Below, piece after piece: positions 8,944 to 16,736 of a stretch of DNA of 64,000 nucleotides. The stretch spans positions 372,001-436,000 of the forward strand of contig NZ_JABFDH010000002.1 of NCBI RefSeq assembly GCF_013403975.1, read 5' to 3'. Source of the stretch: Winogradskyella ursingii. GTDB taxonomy: Bacteria; Bacteroidota; Bacteroidia; Flavobacteriales; Flavobacteriaceae. The translations under genes were made by a program, and so were the position numbers. Within the stretch, counting starts at the first letter, position 1. Each line of letters opens with the position of its first letter. The notes beneath the pieces were generated by a model. That model saw only the letters and a list, made by a program, of their open reading frames with translations, was not told the DNA's origin and made no database searches.

Positions 8944-9128
8944 TATTTTCTTTTTTCAATATCCTCATTACGAATGCGCTCATTGCGGCGTTTACGGTCC
9001 TTTGCCTTTCTTATTTTATAAATTAAAAATACCGCAATGGCTATCACTACAATGCCATAAAGGCTATAAGCCACCCAGCCGTCTGTCCAACGACCTATAT
9101 CTTGAAGTAAAATCTGTGTTGTTCTCAT
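8943..9128 (-). CDS. Small single-span membrane protein, end of cco operon
   Basis: A 61-residue protein with one transmembrane helix (about residues 20-40) and a strongly charged Arg/Lys/Glu tail. It is two bases after the 80-codon gene and looks like the last gene of the long cbb3 oxidase operon. The family is unrecognised; size and context resemble small oxidase-associated subunits, which is inference only. Confidence 0.55.
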   Translation of the reverse strand: MRTTQILLQDIGRWTDGWVAYSLYGIVVIAIAVFLIYKIRKAKDRKRRNERIRNEDIEKRK

Positions 9129-9130
9129 CG

Positions 9131-9307
9131 TTATCTATTTATGATAGTATCATTTTCAGGATCTTCGTTACTTTCGTTTTTGATATTTTGATTGCTACGG
9201 GTAAGGTTATAAATAACTGCAACAAGTACAATACATACAACTGCAAATACGCCAATTATTATTGTGCCTAATCCCCAATTCACAAGTGGCAAGAAGAGTG
9301 AGTTCAT
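9131..9307 (-). CDS. Small single-span membrane protein
   Basis: With the ATG at 9307 the product is 58 residues, starting MNSLFLPLVNWGLG, with one transmembrane helix (about 12-35) and an Asn/Glu-rich tail. The frame is open up to 9373, but that extension has no hydrophobic or conserved look and would overlap the safE-like gene. It sits between the SafE-like gene and the 61-residue gene in the cco operon. Function unknown. Confidence 0.55.
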   Translation of the reverse strand: MNSLFLPLVNWGLGTIIIGVFAVVCIVLVAVIYNLTRSNQNIKNESNEDPENDTIINR

Positions 9308-9338
9308 AATTTTATAGTTTTTTTGGTTATTCTTTGTT

Positions 9339-10046
9339 TTAATGACACAAATGGTTGTTCGATACTTTTTCAATGGCTACCATATTTGAAGGTGACACGT
9401 AGGGTATTCCCAACCCAAGTCCTCTTAATATAAAAAGCACACCAACGATAATTACAAACACAGGTATTGCCTTTAAAATACGTTGTTTGAACGTGGTATT
9501 TAAAAAATTGCCCAAATAGGTCGCAGTCGTCATCAAGGGAATCGTTCCTAACCCAAAAAACACCATATACAAACCACCTTCCCACGCGCCACCAACTGCT
9601 ACGCTACCAAAAACTGCCATATAGACCAATCCACAGGGCAAGAAACCGTTTAAAAAACCAATGGTAAAAAAACTATCCATTGATTTTCGCTTGAGCTCTG
9701 CACCCAAAGCACTTTTTACTTTCCCGACCCATTTGTACATAAATCGAGAACCATTGTATTTACTGAATACTTTTGAAGGTAATATGATTGCCAAAATCAT
9801 CAACACACCTATCACAATGGATATATGTTGTTGAAAGCCAAACAAATCCAACCGTCTTCCCAAAAAGCCAAAAAGCACCCCAATGGTTCCATACGTAAGT
9901 AGTCGCCCAACGTGATAGCTAAATATTTGCAACACTCGCTTTACTGGATTATTCCTATCTACCGGAAGTAGAAAGGCAATAGGGCCACACATTCCTACAC
10001 AATGGAAACTGCCTAATAATCCGAATATGAGTGCGGTGATTAACAT
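9339..10046 (-). CDS. Sulfite exporter TauE/SafE family protein (cco cluster type)
   Basis: The 235-residue protein has six or more hydrophobic segments and the motif FHCVGMCGP near its N-terminus, the hallmark of SafE-family proteins in cbb3 oxidase gene clusters. I start it at 10046 (MLITALIFGLLGSFHC), two bases after the fixH stop, rather than at 10100, which would overlap fixH. The Cys/His/Met motif suggests copper handling for oxidase assembly; that role is inferred from context. Confidence 0.85.
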   Translation of the reverse strand: MLITALIFGLLGSFHCVGMCGPIAFLLPVDRNNPVKRVLQIFSYHVGRLLTYGTIGVLFGFLGRRLDLFGFQQHISIVIGVLMILAIILPSKVFSKYNGSRFMYKWVGKVKSALGAELKRKSMDSFFTIGFLNGFLPCGLVYMAVFGSVAVGGAWEGGLYMVFFGLGTIPLMTTATYLGNFLNTTFKQRILKAIPVFVIIVGVLFILRGLGLGIPYVSPSNMVAIEKVSNNHLCH

Positions 10047-10048
10047 CG

Positions 10049-10495
10049 TTAATAGGTTATTTCTTTTTTGAAGCGGTATTTCTTCCCTTCGTATTCCCAA
10101 TCTATGGTAATGTTCCAGCGACCGTCCAGCAAGCGATTGTCAGGTATGAGCAAATTAGGATCTGTGAGTTCCAGTGGAAGTTCAAAATCCAGTTGCTTGT
10201 TAGACGGTCTGTATAGGAACACTTTTCCTTTTATTTTTTGTGGCTCAAATTCTTCAGGAAATTGAAGTAAATAACCCATATCATTTTTAATTCCAGTAAT
10301 CTGTTTTTCCATAGCAGCGGTGTTTTGTTGTGCATAAATATTGTCCTGCAATTCCATTTCTTTTTGGTAATAGCCTTCTGTAACCAAATCGTGTTCCAAG
10401 TTATTATCCGTCGTCATACGGTACACCAGAAATAAGATAAAGCCTATAAAAAGCGCCATCCCGATGACCAATCCCGTTCCCCAATTTATTTTCAT
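10049..10495 (-). CDS. ccoH: FixH/CcoH family protein
   Basis: A 148-residue protein beginning with a transmembrane helix (residues 7-27), followed by a periplasmic domain with the FixH layout (MTTDNNLEHDLVTEGYYQKE near the membrane). FixH/CcoH is needed for assembly or stability of cbb3 oxidase. It lies between the 46-residue Cys-rich gene (5 bases upstream) and the SafE-like gene (2 bases downstream) in the cco operon. Confidence 0.85.
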   Translation of the reverse strand: MKINWGTGLVIGMALFIGFILFLVYRMTTDNNLEHDLVTEGYYQKEMELQDNIYAQQNTAAMEKQITGIKNDMGYLLQFPEEFEPQKIKGKVFLYRPSNKQLDFELPLELTDPNLLIPDNRLLDGRWNITIDWEYEGKKYRFKKEITY

Positions 10496-10500
10496 AACCT

Positions 10501-10641
10501 TTAATTTTTATTTTTTAAAACTTGTTGTACATCCATCTTCTTCATTTTCTCGACCATTAGTTTTGCTTGACACGTTAGGTTGCCACCTGGTTTTCCATTT
10601 TGACAGCCGTTGCAGCAGTCGCTTTTGTGTTGGTTTTTCAT
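10501..10641 (-). CDS. 46-residue Cys-rich small protein between ccoG and fixH
   Basis: ATG at 10641 to TAA at 10501 encodes 46 residues starting MKNQHKSDCCNGCQNG, then GGNLTCQAKLMVEKMKKMD. Four cysteines (CCxxC plus one) suggest a metal site. It is cytosolic with no signal. It fills the only gap between ccoG (stop 10696) and fixH (start 10495), with a 5-base spacing to fixH, which argues it is real. A longer overlapping minus-strand frame (10508-10690) has no such features. Family not recognised; a role in copper or Fe-S handling for the oxidase is a guess. Confidence 0.6.
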   Translation of the reverse strand: MKNQHKSDCCNGCQNGKPGGNLTCQAKLMVEKMKKMDVQQVLKNKN

Positions 10642-10695
10642 ATCTTATATTTGCTATTGAATTCCGAGTTTCATTCAACCCAGGCTTCAACCTTA

Positions 10696-12114
10696 TTAGT
10701 AACTTCTTGGTCCGAGAAAAGCTGTTCGAGTCGTTTCTATCTGTTCTTCACCGCTAAATACGCCTATGACCACTTTATCCTTATCGCCGCTCAAAGCACT
10801 CGCATTTACCTCAATAAAAAGTGTGCCTTCGGCAAAATCGCCTGCTGGCACGGTAAAGGTTTCGTGGCTCACTATTTTAATCTTGCCATTGTGGGATAAA
10901 AGTTTAAAACGTACATCCTCAATGTCATTATTGGTTTTATTGACCAGTTTATAGGTGTACACATTGCTGATTATATTATCTGCTTTTCGTTCATATAACT
11001 GACCTGGCAATCGTAGAATATCTGCTTCCACATCGTTGCGCAGAAATAGCATTCCTACTAATACAGCTGTTAGAATTCCAAGAACCACGGTGTAGCCTTT
11101 AAGGCGTGGTGTGAATTCAAACTTGGTCTTCTTTTCTATATTTTCTTCGCTGGCATAGCGTATCAAACCTTTGGGCAGGTCCACGGCTTCCATTATGTTG
11201 TTACAGGCATCGATACAGGCGGTGCAATTCACACATTCCATTTGTGTTCCGTTGCGTATATCAATTCCTGTAGGACAAACGTGTACACATTGAAAACAAT
11301 CGATACAATCACCTTTACCCGAGGCTACTCGGTCTTCTTTTTTATTGAACTTTGCACGACCCTTTTCTTTTTCACCACGCTTATGGTCATAAGCAACCAC
11401 AATACTTTTATTATCCAGCAGCACGCCTTGCAATCTTCCGTAAGGACAGACAATGATGCAAACTTGTTCTCTAAACCACGCAAACACAAAGTAGAATACA
11501 CCTGTAAAAATGATAAGCGAAATTAGCGTGCTCATATGTTCCATCGGGCCATCTGTGATATAGCGTATCAGGCGGTCACTACCTATTAAGTATGCCAAAA
11601 ACACGTTGGCAATCAAAAACGAAATCACAAAAAAGACAAACCACTTTAAAGAGCGTTTGAGAATCTTTTCCCTGTTCCACGGCATTTTAGCCAGTCGCAT
11701 TTGTTTGCCACGGTCGCCATCTATCCAGTATTCTATCCGGCGGAACACCATTTCCATAAAAATGGTCTGCGGGCATACCCAACCACAAAATAAACGTCCA
11801 AAGGCGACGGTAAACAGGATGACGAATAACACGCCAACCAACATAACCATCACAAAAATGTAGAAATCCTGTGGCCAGAACGGTAGACCAAAAATATTGA
11901 ACCTTCGTTCCAATACATTAAAGAGCAAAAACTGATGACCGTTAATTTTTACGAAGGGTGCAGCAAACAGAAAAATGAGAAGCACGTAACTCACATACTT
12001 GCGATACTCGTACCATTTGCCCACAGGCATTTTTGGAAATACCCACGCTCGCTTTCCTTCTTCATTGAGCGTACCTATGGTATCTCTAAAATTATCTTTA
12101 CCCTGTTCTGCCAT
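10696..12114 (-). CDS. ccoG: Cytochrome c oxidase accessory protein CcoG
   Basis: A 472-residue membrane ferredoxin-type protein. Several transmembrane helices flank GRLFCGWVCPQT and VCIIVCPYGR. These are followed by two clusters of cysteines, CIDCFQCVHVCPTGID and ECVNCTACIDACN, for two 4Fe-4S centres, then an Ig-like C-terminal domain. CcoG/RdxA is thought to reduce copper for insertion into cbb3 oxidase. Its ATG overlaps the stop of the truncated haemoglobin gene by one base. Confidence 0.95.
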   Translation of the reverse strand: MAEQGKDNFRDTIGTLNEEGKRAWVFPKMPVGKWYEYRKYVSYVLLIFLFAAPFVKINGHQFLLFNVLERRFNIFGLPFWPQDFYIFVMVMLVGVLFVILFTVAFGRLFCGWVCPQTIFMEMVFRRIEYWIDGDRGKQMRLAKMPWNREKILKRSLKWFVFFVISFLIANVFLAYLIGSDRLIRYITDGPMEHMSTLISLIIFTGVFYFVFAWFREQVCIIVCPYGRLQGVLLDNKSIVVAYDHKRGEKEKGRAKFNKKEDRVASGKGDCIDCFQCVHVCPTGIDIRNGTQMECVNCTACIDACNNIMEAVDLPKGLIRYASEENIEKKTKFEFTPRLKGYTVVLGILTAVLVGMLFLRNDVEADILRLPGQLYERKADNIISNVYTYKLVNKTNNDIEDVRFKLLSHNGKIKIVSHETFTVPAGDFAEGTLFIEVNASALSGDKDKVVIGVFSGEEQIETTRTAFLGPRSY

Positions 12115-12491
12115 TAGTTTGCGTAACTCTCAATTTTATGAAGCATCAATCCAGCTATATTCTTACCTCGTTGCTTCGCTTCTGTGGCTGTGATGCCTTC
12201 AAAATGCTCATCTATAATTGTATTCCACAATTTTAACCAATGGTCAAACTGTTTTTTACTCATTTCTGTCTTTTTGCTCAATTGGATATGTTTTACCATC
12301 GGATTTCCCTTAAAGCTCATCTTGCCCAGCAATACGGTTTCCCAGAAGCTGTACATTTTAGGCAGATGTAGAATCCAATCTACCGCAGCAACATCATTAA
12401 AGATGTAGCCTATAGTTTTATCTGCTTTTACTTTATCATAGAAGCTATTGACCAATAATTCTATATCATTCCTTGTTTCTATATCTTTCAT
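12114..12491 (-). CDS. Group III truncated haemoglobin
   Basis: A 125-residue 2/2 globin of group III. It has LVNSFYDKVKAD, then IGYIFND, the segment LPKMYSFWETVLLG and MVKHIQLS, with the proximal His in the region FDHWLKLWN. It binds O2 or NO at haem. Its start overlaps the cupin gene stop by four bases and its stop overlaps ccoG, so it is embedded in the cco operon. A second group III globin lies at 28537-28923, also beside a cupin. A role in NO detoxification or oxygen delivery near the oxidase is likely but inferred. Confidence 0.9.
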   Translation of the reverse strand: MKDIETRNDIELLVNSFYDKVKADKTIGYIFNDVAAVDWILHLPKMYSFWETVLLGKMSFKGNPMVKHIQLSKKTEMSKKQFDHWLKLWNTIIDEHFEGITATEAKQRGKNIAGLMLHKIESYAN

Positions 12492-12790
12492 TTCTTTTCA
12501 TTCAAGAACAATAGGAATATAGCGTCATCCCAAGCCACAACGCTATGTTTCACATTCATTGGGATATCATAACTTTCGAAACGAGCAAAACGTTTACTTT
12601 CCATTTCTGTATTAAAATCTATTTCGCCTTGTACCACAAGTAATTTTGCTTTGCAAGGCGCAACGTGCTCTGCAAGTTCCACACCACGCCTTAAACCTAT
12701 GGCCATTATTTTCGTTCCGTTTTCATCAAGTATTTTTTTAATAACGGGACGGTCGCTTACCTTTAGATTTTGTGCTACTTCGGTCATCAT
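12488..12790 (-). CDS. Small cupin-like protein paired with truncated haemoglobin
   Basis: A 100-residue single-domain protein with a cupin pattern: ELAEHVAPCKAKLLVVQGEIDF, then IPMNVKHSVVAWDDAIFLLF. Some metal-binding histidines of classical cupins are replaced, though EHVAP and KHSV keep one each. It overlaps the truncated haemoglobin gene by four bases. The other globin in this island (28537) also has a small cupin neighbour, so the pair probably works together. ATG 12790 is followed at once by a second ATG; either could be used. Confidence 0.7.
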   Translation of the reverse strand: MMTEVAQNLKVSDRPVIKKILDENGTKIMAIGLRRGVELAEHVAPCKAKLLVVQGEIDFNTEMESKRFARFESYDIPMNVKHSVVAWDDAIFLLFLNEKK

Positions 12791-12815
12791 CTTTCTACAT
12801 TTTAAGGTTTCAAAA

Positions 12816-13799
12816 TCAATTTATACTATCATTAACTACATCGCCAGTTACGGGCTGGTCTTCTATAATCACTTGTACTTTTGTACTATCTATTACTTTT
12901 ACGTCCACTTCTTCAATAGGTGCAAGTGGGTCCATCCATATTTCGCCTTCGGGTTCTTTAGCATCGGCTGGGTTGGTACCGTGTAGACTTAAAATATAAC
13001 TTGCAACCTGTGCCATTTCGGAAGGTTTCAGTTCAGATTTCCAAGCAATCATTCCTTTTCCAGCACGTCCACCTTCAGAAATGGTCTTGAAGACATTTTT
13101 AATTCCACCACCTAAAATCCAATGGTCATCCGTTAAATTCGGCCCGATACCACCGCCACCACTTGCTTTATGACAGGCAACACAGTTTCCTGTAAATATG
13201 GTCTCGCCCGCTTTTAGGTCGCCTGCATCTGTCAATAATTCCACGGTATTAAAATCTACCAAATCCTTTGCTGTTTTTTTGTATTCTTCGATTTCTATCT
13301 TTGCTTCAGCAACAGCTATCTGATATTCCTCATCTTGATTTATTCCATCAAAAATGTGGTAGCGCGCCATATATACAATAGCAAAAATGATGGTTGCATA
13401 AAAGCCATATACCCACCACGGCGGTAGTTTATTATCCAATTCGCGGATGCCATCATAATTATGATCTAATACTATTTCGCCTTCCTGTTCAATAGGCTTG
13501 CTACCTAACAGTTTCTTATACGTGTCTTTAAACCACTTGAATTGATTTGCCTTTTCTACAGCTCTTTTCTCATCATACTTTGCTTGTGCTTCAGGCTTTA
13601 AAGTTCTATAGAGAACGTTTTCAAGCGCAGCGACACAAATTTCGGCTGCGGTGTAGGCTAATATTATAAACCCTAAAAATGCCCATAGCCAAGGTTGCTC
13701 TATAAAAATCGATGCTTCGCCCGTAGTGCCAATCCAATTCAGGAAAAAATACCCACAGATTGAGAATCCCAGTATTCTTAATATTGCTGCTGTCTTCAT
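12816..13799 (-). CDS. ccoP: cbb3-type cytochrome c oxidase subunit III (CcoP)
   Basis: A 327-residue protein with two N-terminal transmembrane helices (about 7-22 and 34-52), a further helix (WWVYGFYATIIFAIVYMA) and a C-terminal cytochrome c domain. That domain has one CxxCH haem site (CVACH) and a distal Met in GKGMIAWK. Proteobacterial CcoP has two haems; one haem is the usual Bacteroidota form. It passes electrons to CcoNO. It overlaps ccoQ by four bases. Confidence 0.93.
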   Translation of the reverse strand: MKTAAILRILGFSICGYFFLNWIGTTGEASIFIEQPWLWAFLGFIILAYTAAEICVAALENVLYRTLKPEAQAKYDEKRAVEKANQFKWFKDTYKKLLGSKPIEQEGEIVLDHNYDGIRELDNKLPPWWVYGFYATIIFAIVYMARYHIFDGINQDEEYQIAVAEAKIEIEEYKKTAKDLVDFNTVELLTDAGDLKAGETIFTGNCVACHKASGGGGIGPNLTDDHWILGGGIKNVFKTISEGGRAGKGMIAWKSELKPSEMAQVASYILSLHGTNPADAKEPEGEIWMDPLAPIEEVDVKVIDSTKVQVIIEDQPVTGDVVNDSIN

Positions 13800-13990
13800 A
13801 GGGTTTCTTCGTTTTCGTTATTATCTAATTCTAACGGTATGTTGCTCACTTCTGCGATGTGCGCTTTCTTGGCGGTAAATACCCACCAGAAAAGCACTAC
13901 AAAAAAGATGAAGAAAATGAGTAGGGAAATCATTGGGTAAATTTCTACACCATCTATATTTTCCAAGTTGCCTTTTATATATTTCAACAT
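13796..13990 (-). CDS. ccoQ: cbb3-type oxidase small subunit CcoQ
   Basis: A 64-residue protein with one transmembrane helix (about 21-42, FFIFFVVLFWWVF) followed by an acidic tail. Its position between ccoNO (2 bases upstream) and ccoP (4-base overlap) and its size identify it as the CcoQ/FixQ subunit, which stabilises the complex. Confidence 0.8.
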   Translation of the reverse strand: MLKYIKGNLENIDGVEIYPMISLLIFFIFFVVLFWWVFTAKKAHIAEVSNIPLELDNNENEETL

Positions 13991-13992
13991 AA

Positions 13993-16197
13993 CTATTGGT
14001 TTTGGTTTGTGGTTACTTCTTCTTTTGTTTTAATCTTGATATCTGTACCCAGACGTTGTAGGTATGCTATAAGAGCTACTACTTCACGGTCACGCATCTC
14101 AACAAACTCTTCTCCGTTTTCTTCAGCATATTTCTTGTTGGCCTCGTAAGAGCTTACAAAATCAGGATCTGTATATAAGTTCTTTTCGATTTGAGTTCCT
14201 TGTTCGTCCATCCATTGTTGTGCCCGTTCTATCTCTTCCATTGTGTAAGGCACACCCAAAGAAACCATTGCTTCCATTTTATCTTCAGTCTGTGATTTAT
14301 CAAGTTCGTTATTAATAAGCCATTTATACGATGGCATTATTGAACCGGAACTTGTGCTCTGTGGGTCATAAAAATGATTTAAGTGCCAGTTATCACTATA
14401 TTTTTGACCCACCCGCATTAAATCCGGACCTGTTCGTTTACTTCCCCATAGGAAAGGGTGGTCATATACATATTCCCCAGATTTTGAATATTCGCCATAG
14501 CGTTCCACTTCACTTCGGAAGGGTCTCACCATCTGTGAATGACAGGATACACAACCTTCACGGATGTAAATATCACGTCCTTCTAATTCTAAAGGTGTAT
14601 ATGGTTTTACGGTTGAAATTACTGGAACGTACTCATCCACCATCAATGAAGGAACAATCTGAACGATACCACCTATTAAAATGGCTATCGTAGCGAAAAT
14701 TGTTAATTTTACGGGTCGTCTTTCTAACCAAGTATGGTAGCCTTCCATAGCAGTACGTTTTTTGGTTACGCGTTGTAACGGTGCAGCTTCGGCAAGTTCA
14801 TCTGTTACTTTGCTGCCTTGACGTACCGTCATAATTACATTATAAAGCATTATGAATGAACCCAAGATAAACAAACTACCACCTATGGCACGCATCCAAT
14901 ACATAGGTATGATTTCGTTTAATGTTTCCAAGAAATTTCCGTAGGTCAACGTTCCATCTGGATTGAACTGTTTCCACATAGAAGCCTGTACAAATCCAGC
15001 TACATACATAGGCAGCGCATACATAATAATACCCAGCGTTCCTACCCAGAAATGGGCGTTGGCAAGTTTTGTTGACCATAATTTGGTTTTGAACAATTTT
15101 GGCACGAGATAATAAATCATACCAAAGGTCAAAAATCCGTTCCAGCCCAATGCACCAACGTGTACGTGTGCAATAATCCAATCGCTAAAGTGCGCAATGG
15201 CGTTTACGTTTTTAAGCGACAGCATAGGTCCTTCAAAAGTGGCCATACCGTAGCAGGTAATCGCCACGACCATAAATTTAAGAACAGGGTCTGTACGTAC
15301 TTTATCCCACGCGCCACGTAAAGTCAACAGTCCGTTTATCATTCCGCCCCAAGAAGGTGCGAGTAGCATTATGGAAAATGCAACCCCTAAATTCTGTGCC
15401 CAATCTGGCAACGAAGAATATAATAAGTGGTGCGGTCCAGCCCAGATATAAATAAAAATAAGCGACCAAAAGTGTACGATGGACAGTCGATAAGAATACA
15501 CCGGTCTATTGGCCGCTTTGGGTACAAAATAATACATCAATCCGAGGAATGGTGTTGTCAAGAAAAACGCTACGGCATTATGTCCATACCACCATTGTAC
15601 CAAGGCATCCTGTACACCTGCATACACTGAATAACTTTTTAATGCTGAAACAGGAATTTCAATACTATTCACAATATGTAACACAGCAACCGTTACAAAA
15701 GTTCCTAAATAAAACCAAATCGCAACATATAAATGGCGCTGTCTTCGCTTGAGTATTGTACCTATCAAATTGGCACCAAAAGCCACCCAAATAAGTGCTA
15801 TGGCAATATCAAAAGGCCATTCCAGCTCGGCATATTCTTTTGAAGTAGTGTAGCCTAAGGGCAATGTGATTGCAGCGCCTACGATAATGGCTTGCCAGCC
15901 CCAAAAATTCAGGTTGCTCAACCAATCTTTCCACATACGTGCTTTAAGCAATCGTTGCGTAGAATAATAAACACCTGCAAAAATAGCGTTGCCCACAAAG
16001 GCAAATATTACAGCGTTGGTGTGCAAGGGTCGCAAACGACCAAAGCTTAACCACGAAATACCGTCTGTTACGTTAGGAAATAAAAACATAAAGGCGAGCA
16101 GTAGTCCTACGCTCATCCCGATAATACCCCAAAAAATGGTGGCATTTACAAACTTTTTTACGATTTTATTGTCGTAGTAGAATTGTTCTGTTTGCAT
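13993..16197 (-). CDS. ccoN: Fused cbb3-type cytochrome c oxidase subunits I and II (CcoNO)
   Basis: A 734-residue fusion. Residues ~1-470 are CcoN, with 12 or more membrane helices and haem/CuB ligands visible in RPLHTNAVIF, WWYGHNAVAFF, GPHHLLYSSLPDW and IAHVHVGALGWNG. Residues ~490-734 are CcoO, with one anchor helix and a monohaem site CVSCH in REGCVSCHSQMVRPF. The fusion is the normal form in Bacteroidota. This is the catalytic core of a high-affinity proton-pumping terminal oxidase, used when oxygen is scarce. It follows ccoS by three bases. Confidence 0.96.
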   Translation of the reverse strand: MQTEQFYYDNKIVKKFVNATIFWGIIGMSVGLLLAFMFLFPNVTDGISWLSFGRLRPLHTNAVIFAFVGNAIFAGVYYSTQRLLKARMWKDWLSNLNFWGWQAIIVGAAITLPLGYTTSKEYAELEWPFDIAIALIWVAFGANLIGTILKRRQRHLYVAIWFYLGTFVTVAVLHIVNSIEIPVSALKSYSVYAGVQDALVQWWYGHNAVAFFLTTPFLGLMYYFVPKAANRPVYSYRLSIVHFWSLIFIYIWAGPHHLLYSSLPDWAQNLGVAFSIMLLAPSWGGMINGLLTLRGAWDKVRTDPVLKFMVVAITCYGMATFEGPMLSLKNVNAIAHFSDWIIAHVHVGALGWNGFLTFGMIYYLVPKLFKTKLWSTKLANAHFWVGTLGIIMYALPMYVAGFVQASMWKQFNPDGTLTYGNFLETLNEIIPMYWMRAIGGSLFILGSFIMLYNVIMTVRQGSKVTDELAEAAPLQRVTKKRTAMEGYHTWLERRPVKLTIFATIAILIGGIVQIVPSLMVDEYVPVISTVKPYTPLELEGRDIYIREGCVSCHSQMVRPFRSEVERYGEYSKSGEYVYDHPFLWGSKRTGPDLMRVGQKYSDNWHLNHFYDPQSTSSGSIMPSYKWLINNELDKSQTEDKMEAMVSLGVPYTMEEIERAQQWMDEQGTQIEKNLYTDPDFVSSYEANKKYAEENGEEFVEMRDREVVALIAYLQRLGTDIKIKTKEEVTTNQNQ

Positions 16198-16200
16198 AAT

Positions 16201-16407
16201 TTATTGGTTACTGGTTTGAATGATTTCTTTGTTATCGCTTTTTTCCTGCTCTTTTTTAGGTTTAACCAATTCATCTTCAAAAAGCATTCTAACAGATGGC
16301 GTATAGGTATCATCATACTGCCCTTTCTTTACCGAATACACAAACGCAATAAAGAAAATGATAGCAACAATCACACTCACAGTGATTAAAACATAAATAA
16401 TACTCAT
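16201..16407 (-). CDS. ccoS: cbb3-type oxidase assembly protein CcoS
   Basis: A 68-residue protein with one N-terminal helix and the CcoS signature VYSVKKGQYDD followed by VRMLFEDE. CcoS is required for cofactor insertion into cbb3 oxidase. It is the first gene of the cco operon. Its ATG lies ~16 bases after the predicted start site for the operator/-7 pair at 16427-16469. Confidence 0.9.
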   Translation of the reverse strand: MSIIYVLITVSVIVAIIFFIAFVYSVKKGQYDDTYTPSVRMLFEDELVKPKKEQEKSDNKEIIQTSNQ

Positions 16408-16457
16408 ACCTACCTGAATTATGGTGTAAAATTACTTGGATGAACTTGCATAAAAGA

Positions 16458-16469
16458 TGACTTTTGTCA
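16458..16469 (-). promoter_or_regulatory. Fnr-type operator upstream of ccoS-ccoNOQP operon
   Basis: TGACTTTTGTCA. Read on the minus strand, its centre lies 33 bp upstream of the centre of a -7 box TAATTTTA (16434-16427). It should control the whole ccoS-NO-Q-P-cupin-globin-ccoG operon. Confidence 0.75.
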
Positions 16470-16496
16470 GTTGAGAAAAATTATTTTCATAAGCTC

Positions 16497-16736
16497 TCAA
16501 ACCATTAAATACAATCCTAAAACCCCTGCCGTTCTATGTGCCTCGGCAAGTGTACTCTCTTTATCAAAATCAGTGTTGGCACAAAGCCTTTCGAGCGATT
16601 GCAATTTTAGTTGAAGGCGTTTATATTCACTTATTAAGTAATCCTGCATCACGAGACAATTTGAACATTGGCTCAGTTCGTATTTCTTTTTTAACTGAAA
16701 AAATAACTGTGCTATCTGATTGATTTCCTGTTTCAT
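16497..16736 (-). CDS. Small hypothetical protein downstream of ccoI
   Basis: A 79-residue soluble, largely helical protein with a CSNC motif at about residues 23-26 and another Cys near 52. It overlaps the end of ccoI by four bases, so it is translated with it. The Cys pair and position suggest metal handling connected with CcoI, but no family is recognised. Confidence 0.55.
   Translation of the reverse strand: MKQEINQIAQLFFQLKKKYELSQCSNCLVMQDYLISEYKRLQLKLQSLERLCANTDFDKESTLAEAHRTAGVLGLYLMV

Noticed and set aside
10508..10690. 60-codon minus-strand frame between ccoG and fixH
   Set aside because: It overlaps the 46-codon Cys-rich frame, which has better spacing and a more protein-like composition.
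10600..12193. Plus-strand frames opposite ccoG and the globin gene
   Set aside because: Antisense shadows of strongly supported genes with no recognisable domains.
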